Shown here: positions 1-7,807 of the stretch, in pieces | How positions within the stretch are numbered: the stretch's first letter is position 1 | Layout: each line of letters begins with the position of its first letter | Assembly: GCA_024235015.1 (NCBI GenBank) | Contig: JACKNG010000011.1 | Location: 1-28,488 of the forward strand | DNA length: 28,488 bases | Origin: Gammaproteobacteria bacterium | GTDB lineage: Bacteria; Pseudomonadota; Gammaproteobacteria; Ga0077536 | Direction of reading: 5' to 3' | The notes under the pieces: model-generated | What the model was told of the DNA's origin: nothing | What the model saw: the letters and a program-made list of their open reading frames with translations, nothing else | The model's database searches: none | Translations under genes and position numbers: made by a program

Positions 1-285
1 TGCTGATGAATGCAACCCGCCTGCGTCTGACGGTAACCCGGGGTGTGGGTGCCAGGATGCGGATTGGCGGCGGGTGGCCCCCCAGAGAACTCAGACGCCC
101 CGGGGGCGTCGGGTCCAGCTGAACAGCCGGGTTGGAGGCATGCGCCGCGGCGAATGGTCGGGGTAGGACGGGCCTCGGGTCGGGGCGCTGCGTTGGGCGC
201 GCTGGATCGAGCGCCGGGTCGCGGTCGAGCGTCGGGCGGGCCGGCTCGGCTTACGCGGTTGGCGATGGCGCGGCGCGCCGGCGCG
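1..285. other. Left edge, no gene recognised
   Basis: This stretch has open frames on both strands, but none gives a protein with recognisable composition; they are rich in Arg, Ala and Gly, as shadow frames in GC-rich DNA are. A perfect 8-bp inverted repeat lies at 94-101 and 103-110 (GACGCCCC / GGGGCGTC) with a one-base centre and no T-tract. It might be the 3' end of something outside the window, but nothing shows this. The downstream end of the 80-aa gene (286) lies next to it. Confidence 0.5.
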
Positions 286-528
286 TCAGAAGAAATCGTC
301 GCGCAGGGCGCGCTTGCGGGCCAGCTCGGTCTGCAGGAAGGTCAGCGCGCGCATGGAATGCTCGTCTTCCGGCTCCCCCGCGCTGGCAATGAGCTGTTCG
401 AGCTCCTCGATTTCCTCGTCGAGTTCGTCGCGTTCGTGCTCGCCGCCGAGCAGGGGAAAAAACGCTTCGAGCTGCTTGAGCTCCTCGACCAGGTCGTTCC
501 AGCCTTCGGACGTCGGTCCCGTGGCCAT
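286..528 (-). CDS. Small acidic helical protein, unknown function
   Basis: This 80-residue protein is acidic and rich in Glu, Leu and Asp. Residues 13-50 look like an amphipathic helix or short coiled coil with an E/L-rich repeat, followed by a second helix that ends RALRDDFF. There is no signal peptide, membrane segment or cysteine, so it is probably cytoplasmic. The start is well supported: GGAGGGAG lies at 533-540, with GGAGG seven bases before the ATG. Its composition differs sharply from the Arg-rich antisense frames, which is why I call it real. It is transcribed divergently from ppnN across the AT-rich spacer 529-674. I do not recognise the family; a regulatory or scaffold role is only a guess from size and charge. 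Confidence 0.7.
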   Translation of the reverse strand: MATGPTSEGWNDLVEELKQLEAFFPLLGGEHERDELDEEIEELEQLIASAGEPEDEHSMRALTFLQTELARKRALRDDFF

Positions 529-582
529 ACCGCTCCCTCCGTTCGTTCGCCAAATAAGCGGATTACGCGCTGTATCTGAGCC

Positions 583-601
583 GTGATCTTATTTTGATCA
601 C
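583..601. promoter_or_regulatory. Inverted repeat GTGATC-N7-GATCAC, candidate operator
   Basis: A perfect 6-bp inverted repeat (583-588 and 596-601) with an AT-only 7-base centre sits between the divergent 80-aa gene and ppnN. It overlaps the TTGATC (594-599) that could be a -35 element for ppnN. GTGA-N11-TCAC resembles a half-conserved CRP-type spacing, and TTGAT resembles one FNR half-site, but neither consensus is complete. The function is inferred from position and symmetry only. Confidence 0.45.
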
Positions 602-634
602 TTAATTGTCTGATCTATAGGCGGATAGTATAGG
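594..634 (+). promoter_or_regulatory. Likely ppnN promoter region
   Basis: Two overlapping sigma-70-like combinations are visible. One is TTGATC (594-599) with TATAGG (616-621), spacer 16. The other is TTGTCT (606-611) with TATAGG (629-634), spacer 17. The two TATAGG copies form a direct repeat 13 bp apart. The region is clearly more AT-rich than its surroundings. Neither pair is a perfect consensus, so the exact start is uncertain. Confidence 0.4.
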
Positions 635-674
635 ATGATTACAAACGACATCAAGACTCTCTCGTAACCCGCCC

Positions 675-2084
675 ATGCCTGCCGATCTCCCTCGTCCGGA
701 CCTCAACGGCGGTCCGCACACCGTCGTGCCCCGCGCGCGCGTTGCCCCCCTCGACACCCTCGCCCTGCTGTCCCAGCGCGAGGTCAACGCCCTGTGCCAG
801 CGCCGCAGCGCGGTGGTCGACGAGCTGTTCCGCCGTTGCGCGCTGGCGGTCCTGAGCAGCGGCCTGGAAATGGACGATCCGCGCGGCCTGCTCGAGCGCT
901 ATGCCGAGTTCGAAGTCGCGCTGGTGCAGGAGGACCGCGGCCTGCGCCTCGACCTGCGCAACGCACCGGGTACCGCGTTCGTCGACGGGCACATGATCCG
1001 CGGCGTGCGTGAACACCTGTTCGCGGTCCTGCGCGACATCATCTACATCAACCGCGAACTCGCGCTGAGCGGCCACTTCGAACTCGACAGCTCGACCGGC
1101 ATCACCGACGCCGTGTTCCGCATCCTGCGTCACGCCAGCGTGCTCGACCCGCGGCGGCGCCGCGGACTGGTGGTGTGCTGGGGTGGCCACGCCATCGGCC
1201 GCGAGGAATACGACTACACCAAGGAGGTCGGCTACGCGCTGGGCCTGCGCCTGGTCGACGTCTGTACCGGCTGCGGGCCGGGCGCGATGAAGGGGCCGAT
1301 GAAGGGCGCGGCGATTGCGCATGCCAAGCAGCGCGTGACCGACGGGCGCTACATCGGCATCACCGAACCGGGCATCATCGCCGCCGAGGCGCCCAATCCC
1401 ATCGTCAACCAGCTCGTCATCATGCCCGACATGGAGAAGCGCCTCGAGGCCTTCGTGCGCATCGCCCACGGCATCGTGATCTTTCCCGGCGGGGTGGGCA
1501 CGGCGGAGGAGCTCCTCTACCTGCTCGGCGTGCTGGCCAACCCGCGCAACGCCGAGGAGCCGCTGCCCATCGTCCTCACCGGGCCGCCGAGCAGCGCGGG
1601 CTACTTCAGCGCGCTCGACACCTTCATCCGCGAGGTGCTGGGACCGACCTGCGCCGGGCGCTACGAGATCATCATCGGCGATCCGGATGAAGTCGCCCAA
1701 CGGCTCGCCCACGCCGCCGGCCAGGTCATGCGCCACCGCGACCAGACCGACGATGCCTGTTACTTCAACTGGCGCCTGGCGGTCGACTGGGTCTACCAGG
1801 TGCCGTTCGAGGCCACCCATCCCAGCATGGCCAGCCTGACCATCCGGCGCGACGCCCCGGTGCATGAACTCGCCGCCAACCTGCGGCGGCTGTTCTCCGG
1901 CATCGTCGCCGGCAACGTCAAGGAAACGGGCATCGCCGCGGTCGAGAAGGAAGGCCCTTTCCGCGTCCACGGCGACATCGCGATCATGAACGCACTGGAC
2001 GCCCTGCTGCGCCAGTTCGTCGACCAGGGGCGCATGCGCTTGCCGGGGCGGGGCTACGAACCCTGCTACGAAATCGTGGTGTGA
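675..2084 (+). CDS. ppnN: Nucleotide 5'-monophosphate nucleosidase PpnN (LOG family)
   Basis: This 469-residue protein matches the E. coli PpnN (YgdH) family along its whole length. PpnN hydrolyses the N-glycosidic bond of purine and pyrimidine nucleoside monophosphates to give the free base and ribose 5-phosphate, and in E. coli it is a (p)ppGpp-binding tetramer. The N-terminal regulatory region (about 25-150) contains FVDGHMIR and FAVLRDII. The Rossmann-like LOG domain (about 164-380) contains CTGCGPGAM (197-205), PDMEKR (251-256) and PGGVGTAEE (271-279), the phosphate/ribose-binding signature. The C-terminal PpnN-specific part contains RRLFSGIVAGNVKE and ends in PCYEIVV, as in the family. 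The start at 675 is the only ATG before the conserved region, but it has a poor Shine-Dalgarno sequence. The gene is monocistronic, convergent with the next operon. Confidence 0.96.
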   Translation: MPADLPRPDLNGGPHTVVPRARVAPLDTLALLSQREVNALCQRRSAVVDELFRRCALAVLSSGLEMDDPRGLLERYAEFEVALVQEDRGLRLDLRNAPGTAFVDGHMIRGVREHLFAVLRDIIYINRELALSGHFELDSSTGITDAVFRILRHASVLDPRRRRGLVVCWGGHAIGREEYDYTKEVGYALGLRLVDVCTGCGPGAMKGPMKGAAIAHAKQRVTDGRYIGITEPGIIAAEAPNPIVNQLVIMPDMEKRLEAFVRIAHGIVIFPGGVGTAEELLYLLGVLANPRNAEEPLPIVLTGPPSSAGYFSALDTFIREVLGPTCAGRYEIIIGDPDEVAQRLAHAAGQVMRHRDQTDDACYFNWRLAVDWVYQVPFEATHPSMASLTIRRDAPVHELAANLRRLFSGIVAGNVKETGIAAVEKEGPFRVHGDIAIMNALDALLRQFVDQGRMRLPGRGYEPCYEIVV

Positions 2085-2144
2085 GGCCCGCAGGGGCGTG
2101 CCCTGTGCCGCCCACCGGTGCCGCGGTCGTGCTGCGCCAGCCCG

Positions 2145-3452
2145 CTAGTAACCCGTCAGCTCGACGTAACCCCTGCCCGCGCGACTGCCGGACACCGTGA
2201 CCGCCCCCTCCCAGTAACGCAGGCGTCCGCGCCATTCCTGGTCCGCCAGGGCGGGCCGGATGTCGAGGTCCAGCCCGGCGTCCGCTACCGCGAGCCGCCA
2301 GCGCGCGGGGTAGCGCGCGCCGCTGGCCGGGCTGCGCCACCAGGCGGTCACGCTCAGCGTGACGTCGGCGGCGGCGAGGTGTTCGACCCGGCCATCGGCG
2401 TGCTGCAGGCTGCCGGCCGAGTAGGGGGCGCCGGCGCCGGTGGCATCGCGCAGGCGGTAGAACATGAGGTTGGCGCCGTCGTCGAGCTGCAGGGCGAACC
2501 AATCCCAACCGCGTTGGCTGCGCTCGAGCGCGCTCGTGCTCCACTCGCGGTCGAGCCAGGCCCGGCCTGCCACCGCTTGGCTCGCGCCGTCGACTTCGAC
2601 CGCGCCGTGCGCGGCGAGACGGGGGATCGAGTAGTAGTAGGAGGCATTGCCCGGCGTGGCGCCCTTGCGCGACAGGCCGGCGTCGCCCTGCAGCACGATT
2701 GCGCTCGTCGCCGTCAGCTCTAGGTCGATGGCCGCGTCGTCCCCGCGCGCCCGTAGCGACCAGCGTTCGGTCGGTCCGGGCAGGCGCCGTATCGACCAGT
2801 CGTCGAGGTAGATCTCGAGCGGCGCACTGCGGATCCCGGCGAGCGCAGGATGCGCGCGGGCGAGGCGTTCCTCGTGGTGAAAACGGGCGCGGTCGAGGTC
2901 GCTCAGCGCGAAATGCCCGAGCATGATGCGCGGGGTACGCCAGGCCGAGGAGGAGGCCGCCGCGGTCGGCGCGAGTTCGAAGCGGAACAGGGTGAGCTGG
3001 AAGCCGAAATGGCGGCCGGCGGCGGCTGCGGGATCGCATTGCACGCACGTGCCTGGCCGGCGCTGCGCGGGATGCCGGGTGCCGCGCCCCGCGTCGCCGT
3101 GCCGACAGCGCAGCGTCGTCGAGTCCGATGCCGGCGCCGTCGTGGCTTCCGGCGCCGCGCGATCGCCCCCTGTCTCTGCCACACAGGGGCGCGAATTCCC
3201 GGCCAGGTGGCCGGTGAAGTACCACCACTCCGAGCGGAAGTCGCCATGCGCGCCGTGGTCAGCCGGGAAGCTGAAGACGCGCGGGGCGAGCGCGCGGGCA
3301 AAACCGGCAGCGCCGCCGCGCAGGTAGCGGGTGGGGTCGTCGCTGCCCGTGCGGCGGTCGGGTGGCGCGCGGCCATGTCCCAGCAACCCGATCGTGACCA
3401 CGGCGACGGCGGCGAGGAACCAGCGTGTGCCGGCGCGTGCCCGTTCAGTCAT
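2145..3452 (-). CDS. Secreted AttH/CrtC-like lipocalin-fold hydrolase
   Basis: This 435-residue protein belongs to the 'predicted secreted hydrolase' family, a double lipocalin fold related to AttH and carotenoid 1,2-hydratase CrtC. Residues 10-26 form an N-terminal hydrophobic segment (signal peptide or anchor), so the protein acts outside the cytoplasmic membrane. Family landmarks are FPADHGAHGDFRSEWWYFTGHL (split about 62-83), RHFGFQLTLFRFEL, LDDWSI, YYYSIPRL, GRAWLDREWSTS and GWDWFALQLDDG. The start was chosen because its ATG overlaps the permease stop by 8 nt, making it the last gene of the operon. Between the WWYFTGHL and GRHFGFQLT blocks there is an extra segment of about 60 residues (85-145) that holds all four cysteines of the protein (90, 116, 136, 139). 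The substrate is unknown. In attEFGH-type operons the protein travels with the same ABC transporter. Confidence 0.85.
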   Translation of the reverse strand: MTERARAGTRWFLAAVAVVTIGLLGHGRAPPDRRTGSDDPTRYLRGGAAGFARALAPRVFSFPADHGAHGDFRSEWWYFTGHLAGNSRPCVAETGGDRAAPEATTAPASDSTTLRCRHGDAGRGTRHPAQRRPGTCVQCDPAAAAGRHFGFQLTLFRFELAPTAAASSSAWRTPRIMLGHFALSDLDRARFHHEERLARAHPALAGIRSAPLEIYLDDWSIRRLPGPTERWSLRARGDDAAIDLELTATSAIVLQGDAGLSRKGATPGNASYYYSIPRLAAHGAVEVDGASQAVAGRAWLDREWSTSALERSQRGWDWFALQLDDGANLMFYRLRDATGAGAPYSAGSLQHADGRVEHLAAADVTLSVTAWWRSPASGARYPARWRLAVADAGLDLDIRPALADQEWRGRLRYWEGAVTVSGSRAGRGYVELTGY

Positions 3453-5958
3453 GGCGCAGGGCCGCGGCCGGTGGAATGGCGGCCGCGCGGGCCGCGGGAT
3501 AGACGGTCGCCGCCAGCGCGGCGAGGAAGGCCAGCGCAGCCGGCACGGCGAGCGCCTGTGCCTGCCAGGCGAACTGCATGCTCCAGCCGAAGGAGCGGCG
3601 GTTGATGACCTCGGTGAGCAGGGCGGCGATGGCAATCCCCACCGGCACCGCGCAACTCACCGCCGCCGCGGCGACGAACGCGGTCTGCGCGAGCAGGGTG
3701 CGGCGCAGGCCGGCGCGCGAGAAGCCGGTCGCGCGCAGCATGGCGTATTCGCGGGCATGTTCGATGTGCAGGGCGAGCAGGGCGTTGAACACGCCGAGCG
3801 CAGCGACGACCGCGGCGACCAGGGTGAGGACGTCGGTGATGGCGAAGGTGCGGTCGAAGACCTCGAGCGAGCGGGCGCGGACCTCGGCATTGGACCACAC
3901 CGCCAGCGGTGCGGCGCCGGCGGCCAGCGCGTCGAGCCGGTCGCGCAGCGCCGGCTGCGCGCCGCCGGCGGCGGGATAGACGCCGATACCGTGGGCACGA
4001 TCGTCGCCCCAGCAGCGGCGGTACAGCGACCACGCGATGGCCACGGCGCCGCGCTCGCTGCCGTAGTCGCGATAGATACCGGCGAGCGGGCGGTCGAGCC
4101 GCCCGCACGGCGTGTCGAGGACGACGCGCTCGCCGGGCCGCAGCGCGTGATGCCAGGCGAACGGTTCAGTGACGAACACCGCCTCGCCGCGCAACCAGGC
4201 CGGCCACGCCCGCGCGGCCGTGTCGTCGAGGAAACGGAAGCCGGCGCGCGCCGCCGGCGGCAGGTCGTAGGCGGTCACGCGCGCGCGGTCGCCGTCGGCG
4301 AGGTTCGCTTCGAGCCGCCGCACGCGGCTGACTGCCGCCACCCCGGGCAGGGCGGCGATCGCGGCCGCGAAGTCGGGGCCGATGGTCGGTGGCGCCTGTT
4401 CGGCGTCTTCCTGGGCCAGGTAATAGTCGGCACGGAGCAATTGTTGCAGCCAGTCGTCGACCGAGACACGGAAGCTGGTGACCATCAGGCCGACGCCGAT
4501 ACTGGTCGCGGTGGCGGCCATCAACGCCGCCACGGCGAGACCGATGCGGGCCAGCGCGTGGGTCGCCGATTGCAGGGCCAGGCGTTCGGGCAGGGGGAGC
4601 CGGCCGGCAGCGCGCCGTGCCAGCGCGCGCAGCGCCGCGCCGACCACCGCCGGCACGGCGAGCATGGCGGCGAGCAGGAGCGCGGCAAGGGCGCCGAAGC
4701 CGGCATAGAGCGAGCGCGTCGTCGCGCCGAGCAGCACCAGCCCGGTGACCAGGCACAGCAGGCTGGCCCAGCCGGCGCGGCGCAGGTTCGCGATCTCGTG
4801 CGCACGCCGTGTGCTCGACACCAGCGCCTGGCCCGGCGGCAGGCTGGCCGCCTGCCAGGCCGGCGCCAGTGCCGCGACCAGGGTCGTCGCCAGCGCCAGG
4901 AGTACACCGCCGAGCGCCAGTGCGGGCGGTAGCGCGAGGGCGGCGAGGCCGGTCGACTGGTAGTGGTCGGCCAGGGTCTGTGCCATCGGTCCGGCCAGGC
5001 GGCGCGCGAGCACCACGCCGAGGGCGTCGCCGAGCACGCCGCCGAGCAGGCCGAGCACGCCCGCCTCGAAGGCGACGTGGCCGGCGATCGCACGCCGCGT
5101 CACGCCGAGCGCACGCAGGCGCGCGAACAGCGGTGCGCGCTGCACGACGAAGAAGGCCATGGTGTTGTAGATCATGAAGCCCCCGACCAGCACGGCGAGC
5201 AGGCTGAGGGCATCGAGGTTGGTGTAGAAAGCGCGCGTGAGCTGGCGGCCGCCGGCCGCGCCGGCACCGCTACCCTCGACGATCAGTCCGGCCGGCAGGT
5301 CTGCCTGCAGGGCCGCGGGCGGGCTGCTGGCGCCGGGCGGCGCGGCGAGCTCGATGCGCGACAGCCGGCCGGCCGCGCCGAGCAGTTCCTGGGCGGTGGC
5401 GAGGTCGGCCAGCGCGACGCCGTCGGCGAGCAGCGGGCGCGCCGTCGGCGGTATCACGGCGAGGACCTCGACGGGCCTGCCGGCCGTCGTCGTCAGGCTC
5501 GTGCCGGCCGCGCAGCCGAGGTGTGCGGCGGTCGCCGCGCCGATGACGACGGCGCCGGGTTCGCGCAGGAACGGCCCCGGCGGAAACGCTGCGGTTGCGC
5601 CGGCGAGTGGCATGGCGAGGGTGTCGATGCCGACCACGCGCAGGCTCACGCGGCGGCCGTCCGCCAGGCGGAGCTGGAGCGGCCCCTCGAGCACTGCCAG
5701 CGGCTGCCAGTCGGCCGCGCTGCGGCGTACCGTGGCGAGCACGCGCTCGTCGAAGTCGCGGCGCTCGGCCCGCACCACATGGGTGGCGCGGCCGAACACG
5801 CCGTGCAGGGCTTCGTCGAAGGCCTGGCGCGCGGCGGCCTGGACCAGCTGGATGGCGACGACGATGGCGACGCCCAGGGCTACCCCCGACACCGCCAGCA
5901 GGCATTGCGCGCGATGGCGGCGCAGGAAGCGCAGGCTGGCGAGCTGCTGCAGGGTCAC
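3445..5958 (-). CDS. ABC transporter permease, duplicated FtsX type
   Basis: This 837-residue inner-membrane protein has two FtsX-type halves. The N-terminal TM helix (about 19-40) is followed by a large periplasmic domain (about 45-245), three helices (about 247-275, 295-318, 345-368) and two more near 398-440. A second unit begins near 465-495, with its own periplasmic domain and three C-terminal helices. The typical FtsX cytoplasmic loop REYAMLRATGFSR occurs in the last unit, and RLRALGVTRRAI is its counterpart in the first. Such permeases (AttFG/YbbP/LolCE superfamily) use ATP hydrolysis to work on periplasmic or membrane-held substrates. The start is GTG at 5958; its GTGA overlaps the stop of the ATPase gene, so the two are translationally coupled. 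The 3' end overlaps the secreted hydrolase by 8 nt. Confidence 0.93.
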   Translation of the reverse strand: MTLQQLASLRFLRRHRAQCLLAVSGVALGVAIVVAIQLVQAAARQAFDEALHGVFGRATHVVRAERRDFDERVLATVRRSAADWQPLAVLEGPLQLRLADGRRVSLRVVGIDTLAMPLAGATAAFPPGPFLREPGAVVIGAATAAHLGCAAGTSLTTTAGRPVEVLAVIPPTARPLLADGVALADLATAQELLGAAGRLSRIELAAPPGASSPPAALQADLPAGLIVEGSGAGAAGGRQLTRAFYTNLDALSLLAVLVGGFMIYNTMAFFVVQRAPLFARLRALGVTRRAIAGHVAFEAGVLGLLGGVLGDALGVVLARRLAGPMAQTLADHYQSTGLAALALPPALALGGVLLALATTLVAALAPAWQAASLPPGQALVSSTRRAHEIANLRRAGWASLLCLVTGLVLLGATTRSLYAGFGALAALLLAAMLAVPAVVGAALRALARRAAGRLPLPERLALQSATHALARIGLAVAALMAATATSIGVGLMVTSFRVSVDDWLQQLLRADYYLAQEDAEQAPPTIGPDFAAAIAALPGVAAVSRVRRLEANLADGDRARVTAYDLPPAARAGFRFLDDTAARAWPAWLRGEAVFVTEPFAWHHALRPGERVVLDTPCGRLDRPLAGIYRDYGSERGAVAIAWSLYRRCWGDDRAHGIGVYPAAGGAQPALRDRLDALAAGAAPLAVWSNAEVRARSLEVFDRTFAITDVLTLVAAVVAALGVFNALLALHIEHAREYAMLRATGFSRAGLRRTLLAQTAFVAAAAVSCAVPVGIAIAALLTEVINRRSFGWSMQFAWQAQALAVPAALAFLAALAATVYPAARAAAIPPAAALRHD

Positions 5959-6635
5959 GCGTCGACGGTCTGCAGACGGCCGTGGTCGAGGGCCAGGACG
6001 CGGTCGGCGTGGCCGACCATCTCGCGGCTGTGGGTGGCCATGAGCAGGGCGGTGGCGCTGTCGCGCACGGCGCGCTCGAACAGGCGTACGACCTCGGCGC
6101 CGGTGTCGGCGTCGAGGTTGCCGGTCGGCTCGTCGGCGATCACGAGCGCCGGCCGGTGGGCGAGGGCGCGCGCGATGGCGGTGCGCTGCTGTTCACCGCC
6201 GGAGACCTGGTCGGGATAGCGCTCGGCGACCGCGGTCAGCCCGAGCGCGGCGAGGAGTTCGCCCGCGCGAGGTTCGCAGGCCAGCCCGTTCAGTTCGAGC
6301 GGCAGGGCGATGTTCTCGCGCACCGTCAGGGTCGGCAGCAGGTTGTAGGCCTGGAACACGAAGCCGAGGCGCTGGCGGCGGAAGCGGGTCTGCTCGGCAT
6401 CGCGCCAGTGCGCCGTGTCGACGCCGAGCACCTCGATGCGGCCGCGGTCGGGCTTGTCCATCTGGCCGACGACGTTGAGCAGCGTGCTCTTGCCGGAACC
6501 GGAGCGGCCGATGACGGCGACGATCTCACCGCGCCGGATGTCGAGATCGAGTCCGTCGAGCACGGCCGGTGCGGCGCCGTCGCCGGCGTAGCGTTTGACC
6601 AGGCCGCGGGCGCTCAACACGACATTCTCGGACAT
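5955..6635 (-). CDS. ABC transporter ATP-binding protein, LolD/MacB-AttE type
   Basis: This 226-residue nucleotide-binding domain energises the FtsX permease encoded directly after it. Walker A is GRSGSGKST (43-51), the Q-loop is Q95, the signature is VSGGEQQR (144-151), Walker B is ALVIADEP (163-170) and the switch histidine is H202. PTGNLD after Walker B is typical of the LolD/MacB/FtsE group that pairs with FtsX-type permeases. I chose ATG 6635 because the family domain starts right there; upstream in-frame codons to 6746 read as low-complexity Ala/Arg sequence. No good Shine-Dalgarno sequence is visible. It is the first gene of a three-gene operon with the permease and secreted hydrolase, as in attEFGH-like loci. 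The transported substrate is not known. Confidence 0.93.
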   Translation of the reverse strand: MSENVVLSARGLVKRYAGDGAAPAVLDGLDLDIRRGEIVAVIGRSGSGKSTLLNVVGQMDKPDRGRIEVLGVDTAHWRDAEQTRFRRQRLGFVFQAYNLLPTLTVRENIALPLELNGLACEPRAGELLAALGLTAVAERYPDQVSGGEQQRTAIARALAHRPALVIADEPTGNLDADTGAEVVRLFERAVRDSATALLMATHSREMVGHADRVLALDHGRLQTVDA

Positions 6636-6867
6636 GGCGCAAGCGTACGCGGCGGCGGCGAGCACGGCAAAGGACGCGCGAGCGGCCGGTCGGGCCCGGC
6701 CCGTCGTACCGTCGCACATGCGCGTACGCAGCGCGTCGGTCGTCATCGCACCCCGCGGTCGCGGGACCGCCGACGCGGGTTCACCGCGCCGCGCGCGCCC
6801 GCCGCATTGTTCACAAAGTGCAACACCGAGGGTGACCGGGTTCAGGTTTTGGCGCGGCCGCGGCGGC

Positions 6868-6926
6868 TACAGTTCGTCTCGCCATCATTCCTCCTCTTCG
6901 CCCCGCTCCGGCGGGGCTTCTTCTTT
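6868..6926 (+). ncRNA. Candidate short RNA or attenuated leader
   Basis: A -10-like TACAGT (6868-6873) is followed about 27 bases later by an intrinsic terminator, with no plus-strand coding frame to end. This would give a transcript of only about 45-50 nt starting near 6880, with a pyrimidine-rich single-stranded part containing CCTCCTC, which is complementary to Shine-Dalgarno sequences. No clear -35 is seen. It could equally be the leader of the glycosyltransferase transcript with premature termination. This is inference from signals only; no known RNA family was recognised. Confidence 0.3.
6900..6926 (+). terminator. Strong Rho-independent terminator
   Basis: The perfect 7-bp stem GCCCCGC (6900-6906) / GCGGGGC (6911-6917) has a TCCG loop and is followed by TTCTTCTTT (6918-6926). 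The T-rich side is on the plus strand only; the minus strand has GAAGAGG after the hairpin. There is no plus-strand gene between 2084 and this point, so what it terminates is unexplained. Confidence 0.75.
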
Positions 6927-6961
6927 CCGCGTGACCCGGCGCACGCTCCGTGCGCGGTCGA

Positions 6962-6990
6962 TTGACCCGTTCGGGACCATCCTCTAGCGT
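6962..6990 (+). promoter_or_regulatory. Likely promoter of the glycosyltransferase gene
   Basis: TTGACC (6962-6967, five of six to the -35 consensus) lies 17 bp before TAGCGT (6985-6990), a weak -10. Transcription would start near 6997, about 40 bases before the ATG. Confidence 0.4.
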
Positions 6991-7035
6991 GCACCGCTGC
7001 AGCGTGACCGTCGTCGCGCGAGGGGCAGGTCGCAC

Positions 7036-7803
7036 ATGCAGCTCTCGGTCATCATCCCCGCCTACAACGAACGCCATACCATCGGCCCGTGCCTGGTCAA
7101 GGTCGTGGCCGCGATCCCCGCGGTGAGGAAGGAAATCGTCATCGTCGACGACTGTTCGCGCGACGGCACGCGCGAATGGCTGCTGGCCCAGGTCGACGGC
7201 CTCAGCGGCGAAGATGCGGCGCTCGAGCTCGATGCCGACGGCAACGTGGTCACGGTCGCCGGGGATGCGAGCTTCACCATCCGTGTGCTCTGCCATGCCG
7301 CGAACCGCGGCAAGGGCGGCGCGCTGCAGACCGGGCTGGCCGGCGCCCGCGGCGAAGTCATCGTCATCCAGGACGCCGACCTCGAATACGACCCGACCGA
7401 CTGGCGCGAGATGTACGCGCTCATCGCCGAGCGCGAGGTCGCCGACGTCGTCTACGGCTCGCGCTTCTACGGCCGGCCTCATCGCGCGCTGTACTTCCAC
7501 CATTTCATGGCCAACCGCCTCATCTCCTTCCTGTTCAACGCGCTGTACAACCAGACCCTCACCGACATCGAGGTCTGCTACAAGATGTTCACCCGTGCGG
7601 TCCGCGACAGCCTCAGGATCACCGCCGACGATTTCGGTTTCGAGGTGCAGTTCAGCGCCCAGGTCGCGCTGGCACGGCGCTGGCGCATCTACGAGATCGG
7701 CATCTCCTACTACGGTCGTACCTACGACGAGGGCAAGAAGATCAACTGGAAGGACGGCGTCAAGGCGCTGTGGTACCTGTTCCGCTTCCGCGTGGCGCCC
7801 TGA
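7036..7803 (+). CDS. Family 2 glycosyltransferase (polyprenyl-phosphate mannosyl/glucosyltransferase-like)
   Basis: This 255-residue GT-A fold enzyme is of the dolichyl-phosphate mannose synthase type. It probably moves a sugar from a nucleotide donor onto a lipid phosphate at the cytoplasmic face. The N-terminus SVIIPAYNE (4-12) is the standard GT2 start. VDD (37-39) and QDADLEYDP (112-120) are the donor- and metal-binding Asp motifs, with NRGKGGALQTG (90-100) between them. The C-terminal part contains EVCYKMF, DDFGFE and EGKKINWKDGVKALW, typical of bacterial DPM1-like proteins. No C-terminal membrane anchor is present. Residues about 53-80 form an extra loop (ELDADGNVVTVAGDA) compared with the short family members I know. 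The gene is followed 4 nt later by a flippase-like membrane protein, which fits lipid-linked sugar or phospholipid handling. Donor and acceptor cannot be read from the sequence. Confidence 0.92.
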   Translation: MQLSVIIPAYNERHTIGPCLVKVVAAIPAVRKEIVIVDDCSRDGTREWLLAQVDGLSGEDAALELDADGNVVTVAGDASFTIRVLCHAANRGKGGALQTGLAGARGEVIVIQDADLEYDPTDWREMYALIAEREVADVVYGSRFYGRPHRALYFHHFMANRLISFLFNALYNQTLTDIEVCYKMFTRAVRDSLRITADDFGFEVQFSAQVALARRWRIYEIGISYYGRTYDEGKKINWKDGVKALWYLFRFRVAP

Positions 7804-7807
7804 GGCC

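Larger units (their letters stand above)
6636..7035. other. Divergent spacer with terminator, hairpin and promoter signals
   Basis: This 400-base spacer separates the minus-strand ABC operon from the plus-strand glycosyltransferase gene. The left part (6636-6800) is GC-rich with no recognisable gene. At 6807-6816 lies TTGTTCACAA, with TTGT/ACAA arms. From 6868 on come a -10-like TACAGT, a pyrimidine-rich stretch with CCTCCTC, a strong terminator, a second perfect hairpin (6939-6945 / 6949-6955, GCGCACG/CGTGCGC) and then a promoter-like TTGACC element. Confidence 0.6.

Noticed and set aside
651..1970. Long antisense frame over ppnN
   Set aside because: The sense strand encodes a near full-length PpnN with all motifs; the antisense protein has no recognisable composition or start signal.
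2090..2106. Hairpin CAGGG/CCCTG between ppnN and the convergent hydrolase
   Set aside because: The stem is only 5 bp and no T-tract follows, so I did not call a terminator.
3331..4932. Plus-strand frame of 533 codons opposite the FtsX permease
   Set aside because: It is Arg/Gly-rich low-complexity sequence, while the minus strand gives a membrane protein with FtsX motifs and 4-8 nt operon overlaps.
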